DNA from: Hyphomicrobium sp. | Lineage (GTDB): Bacteria > Pseudomonadota > Alphaproteobacteria > Rhizobiales > Hyphomicrobiaceae | Assembly (NCBI RefSeq): GCF_009026145.1 | Contig: NZ_WBUE01000007.1 | Span: forward strand, 1-64,000 | Reading direction: 5' to 3' | DNA: 64,000 bases | Part shown: positions 50,444 to 60,221 of the stretch, piece after piece | How the letters are laid out: each line of letters begins with the position of its first letter | Position numbering within the stretch: the first letter of the stretch is position 1 | Program-made: the position numbers and the translations under genes | Notes under the pieces: generated by a model | Told to the model about the DNA's origin: nothing | Seen by the model: the letters and a program-made list of their open reading frames with translations, nothing else | The model's database searches: none

Positions 50444-52822
50444 GTGGCGGGCGGCGAGCAAGTTCTGAGTTGCGGGGGGCGCCCGATGGGGGCGGAGTAC
50501 CGCGTGCGCGGCCTCGTCCAGGGCGTCGGCTTTCGCCCCAACGTGTGGCGGCTCGCGACGCGCTTCGGCCTGGCCGGCGAGGTTCTGAACGATGGAGAGG
50601 GCGTGCTGATCCGCGCCTGGGGGGCTCCCGAGCGCCTGGCTGCCTTCGAGGCCGCATTGGTGGACGAGCCACCGCCGCTCGCCCGCGTCGAGGCGATCGA
50701 GCGCGTGGATCTGCCGGGCTGCGCGGGCTCGGATGAATTCCGCATCCTGGCCAGTGAAGCGGGGAAGATCGAGACCGGGATCGTCCCTGATGCCGCGACC
50801 TGTCCCGATTGCCTCGCCGAAGTGCTGGACCCGGCCAACCGCCGCTTCCGTTACCCGTTCACCAACTGCACTCACTGCGGCCCGCGCCTGTCGATCGTGC
50901 GCGCCATCCCCTATGATCGCGCCACGACGTCGATGTCGGCGTTCCCCATGTGCGAGCATTGCCGCGCCGAATATGAGAACCCAGCCGACCGGCGCTTTCA
51001 TGCCGAGCCCAACGCCTGCCCTGTCTGCGGGCCCCGTACGTGGCTCGAGGGTGCGAGCGGCAATCGCATTGCCCCCGAAAGCGGCGAGGATTCCGTCGCT
51101 GCCGCCGCGCACCTGATCGCGAGCGGCGCTATCGTCGCCATCAAGGGCATCGGCGGCTTCCATCTCGCGTGCGATGCCGGCAACGACGCCGCCGTCTCCC
51201 GCCTCAGGGAGCGCAAACAGCGCTATCACAAGCCCTTCGCGCTCATGGCGCGTGACGTTGGGATGGCGAGCGCCTATGCGCGTGTGAGCGGGGCGGAGGC
51301 CGCATTGATGCAGAGCGCAGCGGCGCCGATCGTCGTGCTGGAGGCGCCGGCGGATCGCCAAGCGCTCGCACCGGCCATCGCGCCGGGGCAGTCCGGTCTC
51401 GGCTTCATGCTTCCCTATACGCCACTGCATCATCTGTTGATGCGCGGCCTTAAGCGTCCGATCGTGCTCACCTCCGGCAACCGCAGCGACGAGCCGCAGT
51501 GCGTTGAGAACGGCGAAGCGCGACGGCGCCTCACCGGCATCGCTGACTTCTGGCTGATGCACGACCGCGGCATCGTCAACCGGCTCGACGACAGTGTAGC
51601 GCGCCTCGTGCTCGGAGCACCATCACTGTTGCGGCGCGCGCGCGGGTATGCTCCCGCTCCGCTCCGCATGCCGGACGGCTTCGCTGCCGCGCCGCGCGTC
51701 TTGGCCTTGGGTGCCGAGCTGAAGAGCACGTTCTGCATGCTCGGTGCCGGCCGGGCGACGCTCTCGCAGCACATCGGAGACCTCGAGGACGCCGCCACCC
51801 ACGACGACTATCGCGACGTGCTCCGCCTCTATCACAGGATCTTCTCCTTTGTGCCGGAGGTGATCGCGGTGGATCAGCACCCCGACTATCTATCGACCCA
51901 GTGGGGACAGGCACTGGCGCAGCAAACGGGTGCACGCCTCGTCGCCGTCCAGCATCATCATGCCCACATTGCCGCGGCGCTCGGTGAGCATGGCATCCCC
52001 ATAGAGACGTCTCCGGTGCTCGGTATCGTGCTCGACGGCATTGGCCTCGGTGAAAAGGGCGAGCTGTGGGGCGGCGAGTTTCTGCTTGCCGACTATCGCA
52101 GTTGCGAGCGGCTGGCACGCTTTGCGCCCGTCCCGCTGGTCGGCGGCGCCAAGGCCATGCGCGAGCCGTGGCGCAACGCCTTTGCCCATCTCGACCGGTT
52201 TGTTGGCTGGGAGAGCGTCGCTGCCCGCTACGCGGGGCTGGATATCGTCCGCCTGCTGCGCCAGAAACCCGTCGCGACGCTGGCGCGCATGATCGACAGC
52301 GGCATCAACGCGCCGCGGGCAAGCTCGGCGGGACGCCTGTTCGACGCCGCCGCGGCGATGCTTGGCATCGCGCCGGAAGCCACCTCCTACGAGGGGCAAG
52401 CGGCGTGCGAGCTCGAGGCGCTGGCCGCGACGCGTTTCTTCGACGACAGCAGTGCCTACCCGACGGAGCTCGCTCCCGGCACTTTCCCAACGCTGCAATG
52501 GGGACCGCTGTGGGCCGCACTGCTCGATGACCTAGCGAAGGGCACCGATCGCGCCATCATAGCGGCCCGCTTCCACCGCGGCGTCGTCGCGGGCCTGGTC
52601 AGCACCGCATGCAAGTTGATGGACGCTCACCGCATCGATACCGTCGTCCTGTCAGGTGGCGTGTTTCAGAACCGGCTGCTGCTCGAAGGCGTGGGTGCCG
52701 CACTGGCGCAATCAGGTGTTAAGGTTCTCGTCCCACGATCGCTACCGGCAAACGACGGCGGATTAGCCGTTGGGCAGGCGCTCATTGCCGCCGCGCGTGA
52801 TTTGACGGACGCGAACTGTTGA
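50444..52822 (+). CDS. hypF: carbamoyltransferase HypF
   Basis: A 792-aa protein with an acylphosphatase domain (VRGLVQGVGFRPNVW, from residue 21), two zinc-finger pairs (CPDC..CTHC, CEHC..CPVC), a YrdC-like nucleotide domain (AIVAIKGIGGFHLACDA, KRYHKPFALMARD-like segment) and a Kae1/carbamoyltransferase domain (VAVQHHHAHIAAALGEHG, LSGGVFQNRLLLEG). It makes carbamoyl-adenylate from carbamoyl phosphate and transfers it to HypE Cys348. The GTG at 50444 was chosen because GAGGAGG lies 7 bases before it. It closes the island, 11 bases after hupV, rather than lying within hypABCDE. Confidence 0.95.
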   Translation: MAGGEQVLSCGGRPMGAEYRVRGLVQGVGFRPNVWRLATRFGLAGEVLNDGEGVLIRAWGAPERLAAFEAALVDEPPPLARVEAIERVDLPGCAGSDEFRILASEAGKIETGIVPDAATCPDCLAEVLDPANRRFRYPFTNCTHCGPRLSIVRAIPYDRATTSMSAFPMCEHCRAEYENPADRRFHAEPNACPVCGPRTWLEGASGNRIAPESGEDSVAAAAHLIASGAIVAIKGIGGFHLACDAGNDAAVSRLRERKQRYHKPFALMARDVGMASAYARVSGAEAALMQSAAAPIVVLEAPADRQALAPAIAPGQSGLGFMLPYTPLHHLLMRGLKRPIVLTSGNRSDEPQCVENGEARRRLTGIADFWLMHDRGIVNRLDDSVARLVLGAPSLLRRARGYAPAPLRMPDGFAAAPRVLALGAELKSTFCMLGAGRATLSQHIGDLEDAATHDDYRDVLRLYHRIFSFVPEVIAVDQHPDYLSTQWGQALAQQTGARLVAVQHHHAHIAAALGEHGIPIETSPVLGIVLDGIGLGEKGELWGGEFLLADYRSCERLARFAPVPLVGGAKAMREPWRNAFAHLDRFVGWESVAARYAGLDIVRLLRQKPVATLARMIDSGINAPRASSAGRLFDAAAAMLGIAPEATSYEGQAACELEALAATRFFDDSSAYPTELAPGTFPTLQWGPLWAALLDDLAKGTDRAIIAARFHRGVVAGLVSTACKLMDAHRIDTVVLSGGVFQNRLLLEGVGAALAQSGVKVLVPRSLPANDGGLAVGQALIAAARDLTDANC

Positions 52823-52851
52823 TCGCGATGGTCGCAGGCAGGGTTTCGGAC

Positions 52852-53346
52852 ATGCGCAGGCTCGTGTTCGTCGCTGTCGCCCTGGCTGTCGTCTGCGCCA
52901 ACGCGGACGCTAGAACGATCAGCGTCGTGGCATTTGCCAGTGAGTATGGCGTCGTCCTGCTCGACAGCCTCAAGTCGAAGGCGGCGTTTCGCCTGTTCGA
53001 GAGTCTCAATGTCGAGGTCGAGAACCGCGTCATCGCCGAGACCAAGATCTTTGCTCCTCCCGACGGCTCGTTCCGCATCGCCTGCACCGGACAGGGCGCC
53101 GATTATGCATGTGCCGTCGTCGTCTATGCCGGGAGTTACGCCGACCTCGATTTCGACAGCGACCGGGTGGAGCTGACCGTGCCGTCGGGCATGGCGAAGA
53201 CCTACGACGGGATATTCGACGCGCCGGGCGGGGAGTTCCACTTCGAGACCGAGGACGGCCGTCTCACCATCGATTGGTCGCGCGACAGGCTCCATATCCT
53301 GGCACCCGGCCGGACGCGCAAGCCCGGCGCGCGGCAGAAGACGTGA
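52852..53346 (+). CDS. small secreted hypothetical protein
   Basis: A 164-aa protein with a signal peptide (LVFVAVALAVVCANADA) and a mostly beta mature part (ISVVAFASEYGVVLLDS, FRIACTGQGADYACAVVVYAGSYADLDF, GEFHFETEDGRLTIDW). Two cysteines (IACTG, YACAV) may pair. No family was recognised. It starts 30 bases after hypF, so it may share the transcript, but no hydrogenase link is known. An in-frame ATG at 52819 is less likely. Confidence 0.55.
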   Translation: MRRLVFVAVALAVVCANADARTISVVAFASEYGVVLLDSLKSKAAFRLFESLNVEVENRVIAETKIFAPPDGSFRIACTGQGADYACAVVVYAGSYADLDFDSDRVELTVPSGMAKTYDGIFDAPGGEFHFETEDGRLTIDWSRDRLHILAPGRTRKPGARQKT

Positions 53347-53637
53347 CGCGGCGCCAGCGGGTGCCTAAAAGGGCTCTCCACGCTCCCGATTGCATTGCGG
53401 AAGAAGCTGTTTGTTGGCGCCAAGGGGCCCCGCGGAATATTGCGGGGAGCGACACGAGGACCTAGATTAGAGGATATACAGCGACTGGGCGGTGAGATCG
53501 CGTCACGTCCGTCGCCATGCCGGGCAGCGCCGTTTCTTTCCCCTTCGGGCAGGCGCCGACCCTGCCGGCTAGCGATGCCGCAGCTCGATCCCGCCGGTCG
53601 ACAAACGACCATGCGACGGCAGGAAGGAGACATTGCC

Positions 53638-54111
53638 ATGGGTATCGCAATATCGCTGCAGCGATATCTCGACGGCCGGGCTGTAGCCTACGACGTCTTG
53701 ACCCACGATCAAACCAAATCATCGCTGGCAACGGCGCACGCGAGCGCCGTACCCGAAGCCAACCTCGCCAAGGGTGTTCTGATAAGGCGCAAGGACGGAT
53801 ACCTGCTGGCGATCGTGCCCGCCTCATGCCAGGTGCAGCTCAACGCGGTTGGGCACTGGCTGAAGCAGCCCGTTGGCTTGGCGACGGAAGAGGAAGTGAA
53901 CGCGATCTTTGGCGACTGCGAGCCGGGGTCCGTGCCCCCCATCGCCGGCGCCTATGGGCTGCCGGCGGTGATGGATGACCGTCTCGAAGGCTTCAACGAC
54001 ATCTACTTCGAGGGCGGCGACCATCGCACGCTGGTGCACGTGTCCGGTCGCGAGTTCCACCGCCTGATGGCCAACGTTCCGCACGCCCCAGTCGCTGATC
54101 GCAGCCATTGA
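53638..54111 (+). CDS. YbaK/ProX-type aminoacyl-tRNA deacylase domain protein
   Basis: A 157-aa stand-alone editing domain of the YbaK/aa-tRNA-deacylase superfamily (PF04073): VAYDVLTHDQTKSSLATAHASAVPEANLAKGVLIRRKDGYLLAIVPAS, with central Gly/Ala-rich strands and the C-terminal GDHRTLVHVSGREFHRLM. It would hydrolyse mischarged tRNA. The substrate cannot be told. The start at MGIAISLQRY follows AGGAAGGAGA. The upstream 291-base gap has only a small hairpin (53429-53448). Confidence 0.82.
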   Translation: MGIAISLQRYLDGRAVAYDVLTHDQTKSSLATAHASAVPEANLAKGVLIRRKDGYLLAIVPASCQVQLNAVGHWLKQPVGLATEEEVNAIFGDCEPGSVPPIAGAYGLPAVMDDRLEGFNDIYFEGGDHRTLVHVSGREFHRLMANVPHAPVADRSH

Positions 54112-54175
54112 TGGCGCGCGGGGGCTGATCCGCGCGTAACCAGACGCAAGTTTGCGCCTCTCAAAGGAGGACGCC

Positions 54176-55006
54176 ATGACCGTCATCGCCATGACGCGCG
54201 AGATGGCCACCCGCGGAAGGGAAATCGCTGCCGGCGTTGCCGAGCGCCTTGGCCTTTCCAACGTTCATCACGAGATCGTCGAGCACGACATCGCCCAACG
54301 TGCCGGGGCGACGGAAAGCAGCGTGCATCGGTACCTCGAGGGCGAGGCATCGCTCCTGGAGCGCTGGAAGCTGGACCGCAGGCGAATAGCGCAATGCACG
54401 GCGCAGGAGATCCTGGAGCTGGCCGCCAAGGGTAACGTGCTGATCAGGGGTTGGGGCGCCACGCATGTCCTCAGGTCGCTGCCGCAAGTCCTGTGCGTTC
54501 GCGTCTGTGCGCCAATACAGTTCCGCGAGAAGGTGTTGATGGAGCGGAGAGGCATCAGGGACGCCGCGATCGCGCGTCACGAGATCGAGCGCAACGATGC
54601 CGCTCACAACGGCACGATGCAGAGGCTGTTCGGGGTCGATTGGCAAGATCCCTCGCACTACGCCATCGTGCTCAATACGGCGCGCGTTCCGGTCGCAGAA
54701 TGCATCGAGCACATTGTCGGCCTGGCGAGAAGCTCTGCCTTCACTGAAACCCCGCAGTCCCGCGGCTCGCTGATGGACGAGTTGATCCTGGCGAGGATCC
54801 GCCATGCCATGGACGAGCGGTTCGGGCCGGATTCACTGCAGTTCGGGTTTGAGGCGCATGTCAGCGCCGGCAAGGTGACGCTGACCGGGGCGACGACTGA
54901 CGAAAAGCTCATCGTCGATGCCGTTCGACTGCTGCAGGGCGTCTCCGGCGTCAGGGGCGTCGAGAGCAAGATCACGCATGTCTCCTTCGTTCCACACGGA
55001 AGCTAG
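54176..55006 (+). CDS. cytidylate-kinase-like domain fused to BON domain
   Basis: A 276-aa protein. Residues 1 to about 190 resemble the cytidylate-kinase-like family PF13189 (MTVIAMTREMATRGREIAAGVAERLG, then NVLIRGWGATHVLR, LCVRVCAP and RDAAIARHEIERNDAAHN). The P-loop is altered: MATRGREIA stands where the family has GSGGREIA. Residues about 200-272 form a BON domain (LMDELILARIRHAM, VSAGKVTLTGATTDEKLIVDAVRLLQGVSGVRGVESKI), usually found in exported or membrane-associated proteins, yet no signal peptide is present. AAAGGAGG precedes the ATG. Whether the kinase half is active is uncertain. Confidence 0.8.
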   Translation: MTVIAMTREMATRGREIAAGVAERLGLSNVHHEIVEHDIAQRAGATESSVHRYLEGEASLLERWKLDRRRIAQCTAQEILELAAKGNVLIRGWGATHVLRSLPQVLCVRVCAPIQFREKVLMERRGIRDAAIARHEIERNDAAHNGTMQRLFGVDWQDPSHYAIVLNTARVPVAECIEHIVGLARSSAFTETPQSRGSLMDELILARIRHAMDERFGPDSLQFGFEAHVSAGKVTLTGATTDEKLIVDAVRLLQGVSGVRGVESKITHVSFVPHGS

Positions 55007-55047
55007 GAGAATTGCTACGGGCTCGGGATTGAAAGTGGTGATCGCCG

Positions 55048-55482
55048 ATGCTTACTGTGCGACATGTGCTCAACGAGAAGGGCTGCAGCGTTCATCACAT
55101 TCACCCGGACGCTACCGTTCGCGACGCGCTCGCCAAAATGGCGGAGTACAACATAGGGGCATTGGTCGTGCTGGACGGCGGCAGCCTCGCGGGCATCATC
55201 ACGGAGCGCGACTATGCGCGCAAGATCGTCTTGAAGGGACGCACGTCGCCGGCAACGCCGGTGCGCGAGATCATGTCGACGCGGGTGATCTGCGCGCGGC
55301 TCGATCAGACGGTCGAGGAATGCATGGCCGTGATGACGGCGAAGGCCGTGCGCCATCTCCCGGTTCTCGAGCACAAGAAGGTAGTCGGCATCGTTTCGAT
55401 CGGCGACATGGTCAAGAGCATCATCGACGATCAGAAGTTCATCATCGAGCAGCTCGAGCACTACTTTCAGGGCGGCCGCTGA
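55048..55482 (+). CDS. CBS-domain-pair protein
   Basis: A 144-aa Bateman module: CBS1 about 10-65 (HIHPDATVRDALAKMAEYNIGALVVLD, GIITERDYARKIV) and CBS2 about 75-130 (RVICARLDQTVEECMAVMTAKAVRHLPVLE, GIVSIGDMV). It ends in a helix EQLEHYFQGG like that of the CBS protein at 29996-30445. Adenine-nucleotide sensing is the usual role. It follows the kinase-BON gene by 41 bases, on the same strand, and may form a small stress-linked unit with it and the YbaK-like gene. Confidence 0.9.
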   Translation: MLTVRHVLNEKGCSVHHIHPDATVRDALAKMAEYNIGALVVLDGGSLAGIITERDYARKIVLKGRTSPATPVREIMSTRVICARLDQTVEECMAVMTAKAVRHLPVLEHKKVVGIVSIGDMVKSIIDDQKFIIEQLEHYFQGGR

Positions 55483-55540
55483 CGCATAACTCCGGTCGGC
55501 CCGGCGCGCGCCTTTGGCAACGCTCAGTTCAGGTCGCCAT

Positions 55541-58500
55541 TCATGCCCCAACCAGGCGCCCGCCCGGGTCACTCAACTCGTCTTGCGCGGTGGAAACGGC
55601 CGGAAGACGCCAGCCCTTGATGAGGCCGTAGATCGCGGGAATGACGATGAGGGTGAGCAGGGTCGAGGACACCATGCCCCCGATCATCGGCACCGCGATG
55701 CGCTGCATGACCTCCGAGCCGGTGCCGGTGCTCCACAGGATCGGCAGCAGGCCGGCGATGATGGCGACCACCGTCATCATCTTCGGGCGCACGCGCTCCA
55801 CCGCGCCTTCCATGATCGCCGCGTGCAGATCAGCGCGCGACAAGGGTCGCCCTTCCCGCTGCGCACGCTCGCGCGCCTCGGAGAGCGCCTGATCGAGGTA
55901 AATGAGCATCACCACGCCCGTCTCGGCGGCGACGCCGGCGAGCGCGATAAAGCCCACCGCGACGGCGACCGAAAGGTTGAAGCCGAGCCACCACATCAGC
56001 CAGAAGCCGCCGACCAGCGCGAAGGGCAGCGACAGCATAACGATCAGCGTCTCGGTCCAGCGCCGGAAGTTCAGGTAGAGCAGCAACACAATGATCAACA
56101 GCGTCACCGGGACGACGATCTTCAACCGCTCCTTGGCACGCTCGTAGTACTCGAACTGGCCGCTCCAGGTGACGTAGTAGCCGTCGGGCAGCTTCACCTG
56201 CTCAGCGACGGCGCGCTGCGCATCGGCGACGTAGCTGCCGAGGTCGCGATCACGCACATCGACGAAGATGTAGGCCACGAGCTGCGCGTCCTCGGTGCGG
56301 ATCGAGGCAGGCCCTTGCGTGCGCTTCACGGTGGCGACTTCTCCCAGCGGCACAGTGCCGCCATTGGGAAGGGTGACCAGCACATCGCGCGTGATCGCGA
56401 CCGGATCGGACCTGAGCTCACGCGGGTAGCGCACGTTGACCGCATAGCGCTCGCGCCCTTCGACGGTTGTGGTCACCGTCTCGGCGCCGAGCGCGGTGGC
56501 GACAACGTCCTGCACGTCGCCGACCATCAGACCGTAGCGGCCGAGCTGGTCGCGCTTCGGTTCGATCTCGAGGTAATAGCCGCCGATAACGCGCTCGGCA
56601 TAGGCGCTGGCCGTGCCCGGCACGTTGCGCAGGGCTACTTCAATCTCGCGCGCGACATGCTCGATCTCCTTGAGATTCTGGCCGAATACCTTGACGCCGA
56701 TGGGCGTGCGGATGCCCGTGGCCAGCATGTCGATGCGCGCCTTGATGGGCATCGTCCAGGCGTTGGAGACGCCTGGGAACTGCAGCGACTTGTCCATCTC
56801 GCCAATGAGCTTGTCGACCGTCATGCCGGGGCGCCACTCGCTTTCGGATTTGAGATTGACGACGGTCTCGAACATCTCGGTCGGCGCCGGGTCGGTGGCC
56901 GTCGCCGCGCGCCCCGCCTTGCCGTACACGGAGGCCACCTCCGGGAAGGACTTGATGATGCGGTCCTGGGTCTGCAGCAGCTCGGCGGCTTTGGTGATGG
57001 AGAGCCCGGGCAGCGACACCGGCATATAGAGCAGCGTGCCCTCGTTGAGGTTGGGCATGAACTCCGAGCCGAGCTTGGATGCCGGCCAGACGCTGATGGC
57101 GAGCACCGCCACTGCCAGCGCGATGGTCAGCGTCTTGGCCTTGAGTACGGCGTTGATCACGGGGCGGTAGATCCAGATCAGGAAGCGATTGATGGGATTT
57201 CGCGCCTCGGGAATGATGCGTCCCCGCACGAAGATCACCATCAGCGCCGGGACGAGGGTCACGGACAGGAAAGCCGCCGCTGCCATGGCGAAGGTCTTGG
57301 TGAAGGCAAGCGGCTTGAAAAGTCGCCCTTCCTGCGCCTCGAGGGTGAAGATCGGCAGGAACGACACCGTGATAATGAGGAGCGAGAAGAAGAGGGCCGG
57401 CCCGACCTGGGTTGCGGCCTCGATCAGGATCTCCATACGCGGCTTATCGGGTGGCGCACGCTCCAGATGCTTGTGCGCGTTCTCGATCATCACGATGGCG
57501 GCGTCCACCATGGCGCCGATGGCAATTGCGATGCCGCCGAGACTCATGATGTTGGAGCTGATCCCCAACAGGTACATGAACACGTAGGCGATGAGCACGC
57601 CGAGCGGCAGCGTAAGAATGGCGACGAAGGCGCTGCGCGCATGCAACAGGAAGACGATGCACACGAGCGCCACGATGAGGCTTTCCTCGGTGAGCGTGCG
57701 CTTCAGCGTATCGATCGCCCGGTGGATGAGCTCGGAGCGGTCGTAAACTGGTACGATTTCCGTGCCGTCCGGTAAGCTCGATCTGATCTCCTCCAATCGC
57801 TTCTTGATATTGTCGATTACTGCGAGCGCATTTTGCCCGTAACGCTGCACGGCGATACCCGAGACCGCCTCTCCTTCGCCGTTGAGCTCGGTGATGCCGC
57901 GCCGCTCGTCCGGGGCCAACTCCACGCGCGCCACGTCGCGAAGATAGACCGGGGTGCCGTTCTCGCTCTTGAGAACGATCTGCTCGAGATCCTTGGTGCT
58001 CCTGATGTAGCCGCGCCCGCGCACCATGAACTCGGTCTCGGCGAGCTCGACGACGCGCCCGCCCACGTCCATGTTGGATTCACGGATCGCCTCCTTGATC
58101 TTGGCGAGCGAGATGTTGAAGGTCTTGAGCCGGCCGGGATCGACCACGACGCTGTACTGGCGCACGAACCCGCCCACGCTCGCAACCTCGGCAACCCCTT
58201 CCGCCTTCGCCAGCGCATAGCGCACCTGCCAGTCTTGAATGGTGCGCAGGTCGGCTAGGCTCCGCTTCGCCGCCAGGACCGCGTACTGGTAGACCCAGCC
58301 GACGCCCGTGGCGTCGGGACCGATGGTCGGGGTGACGTTGCGCGGCAAGTTGCGCGCGGCAAAGCTCAGGTACTCGAGCACGCGCGAGCGCGCCCAGTAG
58401 ATATCAGTGCCCTCCTCGAAGATGACGTAGACAAAACTGACGCCGAAGAACGAGAACCCGCGCACCACGCGCGACTTCGGCACCGAAAGCATGGCCGTGG

Positions 58501-58708
58501 TCAGGGGATAGGTGATCTGGTCCTCGACCACTTGAGGGGCTTGGCCCGGCGCCTCCGTGTAGATGATCACCTGCGTGTCGGAGAGGTCGGGGATGGCGTC
58601 GAGCGGCACATTCCTGATGGCGTAGATGCCAGCGCCGGTGGCAAACAGGGCGCCGAGCATTACCAGCATGAGATTGTTGGCCGACCAGCGGATGATCCAG
58701 GCAATCAT
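55541..58708 (-). CDS. cusA: Cu(I)/Ag(I) efflux RND pump CusA
   Basis: A 1055-aa inner-membrane RND transporter with 12 predicted helices. It matches CusA through GPDATGVGWVYQYAVL and the fourth-helix pattern SLGGIAIAIGAMVDAAIVMIENAHKHLE, not the DFG pattern of CzcA. The three methionines that bind Cu/Ag in E. coli CusA (573, 623, 672) align with Met562 (LLYM), Met612 (PTEM) and Met661 (ARIDM) at identical spacing. It expels monovalent copper and silver from the periplasm. It starts with a 4-base overlap on the cusB stop. No cusC outer-membrane gene follows in the window. Confidence 0.94.
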   Translation of the reverse strand: MIAWIIRWSANNLMLVMLGALFATGAGIYAIRNVPLDAIPDLSDTQVIIYTEAPGQAPQVVEDQITYPLTTAMLSVPKSRVVRGFSFFGVSFVYVIFEEGTDIYWARSRVLEYLSFAARNLPRNVTPTIGPDATGVGWVYQYAVLAAKRSLADLRTIQDWQVRYALAKAEGVAEVASVGGFVRQYSVVVDPGRLKTFNISLAKIKEAIRESNMDVGGRVVELAETEFMVRGRGYIRSTKDLEQIVLKSENGTPVYLRDVARVELAPDERRGITELNGEGEAVSGIAVQRYGQNALAVIDNIKKRLEEIRSSLPDGTEIVPVYDRSELIHRAIDTLKRTLTEESLIVALVCIVFLLHARSAFVAILTLPLGVLIAYVFMYLLGISSNIMSLGGIAIAIGAMVDAAIVMIENAHKHLERAPPDKPRMEILIEAATQVGPALFFSLLIITVSFLPIFTLEAQEGRLFKPLAFTKTFAMAAAAFLSVTLVPALMVIFVRGRIIPEARNPINRFLIWIYRPVINAVLKAKTLTIALAVAVLAISVWPASKLGSEFMPNLNEGTLLYMPVSLPGLSITKAAELLQTQDRIIKSFPEVASVYGKAGRAATATDPAPTEMFETVVNLKSESEWRPGMTVDKLIGEMDKSLQFPGVSNAWTMPIKARIDMLATGIRTPIGVKVFGQNLKEIEHVAREIEVALRNVPGTASAYAERVIGGYYLEIEPKRDQLGRYGLMVGDVQDVVATALGAETVTTTVEGRERYAVNVRYPRELRSDPVAITRDVLVTLPNGGTVPLGEVATVKRTQGPASIRTEDAQLVAYIFVDVRDRDLGSYVADAQRAVAEQVKLPDGYYVTWSGQFEYYERAKERLKIVVPVTLLIIVLLLYLNFRRWTETLIVMLSLPFALVGGFWLMWWLGFNLSVAVAVGFIALAGVAAETGVVMLIYLDQALSEARERAQREGRPLSRADLHAAIMEGAVERVRPKMMTVVAIIAGLLPILWSTGTGSEVMQRIAVPMIGGMVSSTLLTLIVIPAIYGLIKGWRLPAVSTAQDELSDPGGRLVGA

Positions 58709-60219
58709 TGGCCAGCCTCCGCACCGGATTTCGGCTCGGTGGCAGAATCTTCCTCAGCAGGCGCAGCCTCGGCGGCGAAGCCCTTGAGGGCGGCGCGCAG
58801 ATTGCTTTCCGCATCGATCAGGAAGTTCGCCGACGTGACCACCTTGTCGCCAGCTTTGACGCCCTCGACGATCTCCCGGAAGCGGTCCCCGTGCTGCCCG
58901 AGCTTGACCTCGCGCGGCTCGAAGCGGCCGTCGCCCTTGTCGAGAATTACGACTTGGCGCGTTCCGCTGTCGATCACGGCGCTGTTCGGCACCGCCACGA
59001 CCTCGCGATCGGCCCCGGCCGTGATCTCGACGTCCGCGTACATGTCGGGCAGCAAGGCGAGATCGGCGTTCGGCAGCTCGATGCGTACTGGGGCGGTGCG
59101 CGTCTCCTTGTTGAGATGCGGATAGATGACGGCGACCTTGCCGCGGAACTCCCGGTCCGGATAGGCACGGGCGCGCACTGTCACCGGTTGACCCACCTTG
59201 AGGGCGCCAAGCTCGGCCTCCGGCACGTCGGCCATCACCCACACGTACGAATGGTCGGCGATGCGGAACAGCACCTCGCCGGCCTGCGCGCGCATGCCCT
59301 CCACGGCGGTGCGATCGAGAACGATCCCGTCGTTCGGCGCGCGCCAGACGATGGTATCGGGAACATTGCGCGTGCGTGCGATGCCATCGATGACGTCCTT
59401 CGGGATCTTCATGTTCTCCAGGCGCCGGCGCGCCCCGATGACGGGTGCGCGCGTGCGCGCACTTTCTGCCGCTGTTCGCCTCCCGGATGCGATAGGTCCC
59501 CAGCCCGTCTCTTCCTCGACGACCAGGCGGGCGCCGATGGAGAGCAGCTCGGGCGCATAGATGGTCATCAGCGGCTCGCCCGCCTTGACATGCGTTCCGG
59601 TCGTCACATCCGCAACCTTCTCGAGATAGCCATCGAAGCGCAGGGCGATGACGGAGATGCGCCGCTCATCCAGCTTGACGATGCCGGGGGCGCGCACCGT
59701 ATGTCCCAAGGTGCGCTTCTTGACCTCCTCGCTGCGCACGCCGCTGCGCTGGATCTTCTCCGGCGAGATGCTGACGCTGCCCGCGTCATCCTCCCCCTCG
59801 TAGACGGGTATGTAGTCCATCCCCATGGAGTCCTTCTTCGGCACCGGCGAGATGTCCGGCAGGCCCATGGGATTGCGGTAGTAGATCGGCTTGCGTTCTT
59901 GCCCGTCGGCCGTCTTCGTCGTGGTCTTGGCGCCCTCGAACTGCGGCTCCTCATGGTCGTACACGGGCAGGTAGGCGCGGCCATCCTCCGTCTTTTTTGG
60001 CTGTGGCGAGTAGTCGGGTTTTCCGTCAGGATGCTTCCAGTAGAGCACCTGCCGCTCGCCCTTTTCAGCGGACTCATGGACGTGGGCTCCGGCTGCAGCC
60101 GGTCCTGAGCCATTGATCAGCGATGTGTCGGGCCAAGTGCCGGCACCAAGGCGGTAGCCGGCGACCAGGGCGATGAGGACCGCTATGATCGCGGTCCCCC
60201 CAATGAGCGTTCTACGCAT
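58705..60219 (-). CDS. cusB: CusB-type periplasmic adaptor with two heavy-metal-binding modules
   Basis: A 504-aa adaptor with one N-terminal membrane helix (about 5-24). Two heavy-metal-binding (HMBD, PF19335-like) segments follow: about 58-89 (YWKHPDGKPDYSPQP..LPVYDHE), which lacks the methionines, and about 112-143 (YYRNPMGLPDISPVPKKDSMGMDYIPVY), which is canonical. The membrane-fusion barrel, hairpin and beta-domains follow (SPEKIQRSGVRSEEV, VTTGTHVKAGEPLMTIYAPELL, WRAPNDGIVLDRTAVEGM). It links CusA to an outer-membrane channel and hands it metal. The C-terminal tail is Ala/Glu-rich. Confidence 0.92.
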   Translation of the reverse strand: MRRTLIGGTAIIAVLIALVAGYRLGAGTWPDTSLINGSGPAAAGAHVHESAEKGERQVLYWKHPDGKPDYSPQPKKTEDGRAYLPVYDHEEPQFEGAKTTTKTADGQERKPIYYRNPMGLPDISPVPKKDSMGMDYIPVYEGEDDAGSVSISPEKIQRSGVRSEEVKKRTLGHTVRAPGIVKLDERRISVIALRFDGYLEKVADVTTGTHVKAGEPLMTIYAPELLSIGARLVVEEETGWGPIASGRRTAAESARTRAPVIGARRRLENMKIPKDVIDGIARTRNVPDTIVWRAPNDGIVLDRTAVEGMRAQAGEVLFRIADHSYVWVMADVPEAELGALKVGQPVTVRARAYPDREFRGKVAVIYPHLNKETRTAPVRIELPNADLALLPDMYADVEITAGADREVVAVPNSAVIDSGTRQVVILDKGDGRFEPREVKLGQHGDRFREIVEGVKAGDKVVTSANFLIDAESNLRAALKGFAAEAAPAEEDSATEPKSGAEAGQ

Positions 60220-60221
60220 GG

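Noticed and set aside
55514..57775. 753-aa plus-strand open frame
   Set aside because: It lies antisense to cusA, is rich in His, Asp and Arg, and lacks any domain; the minus-strand gene is secure.
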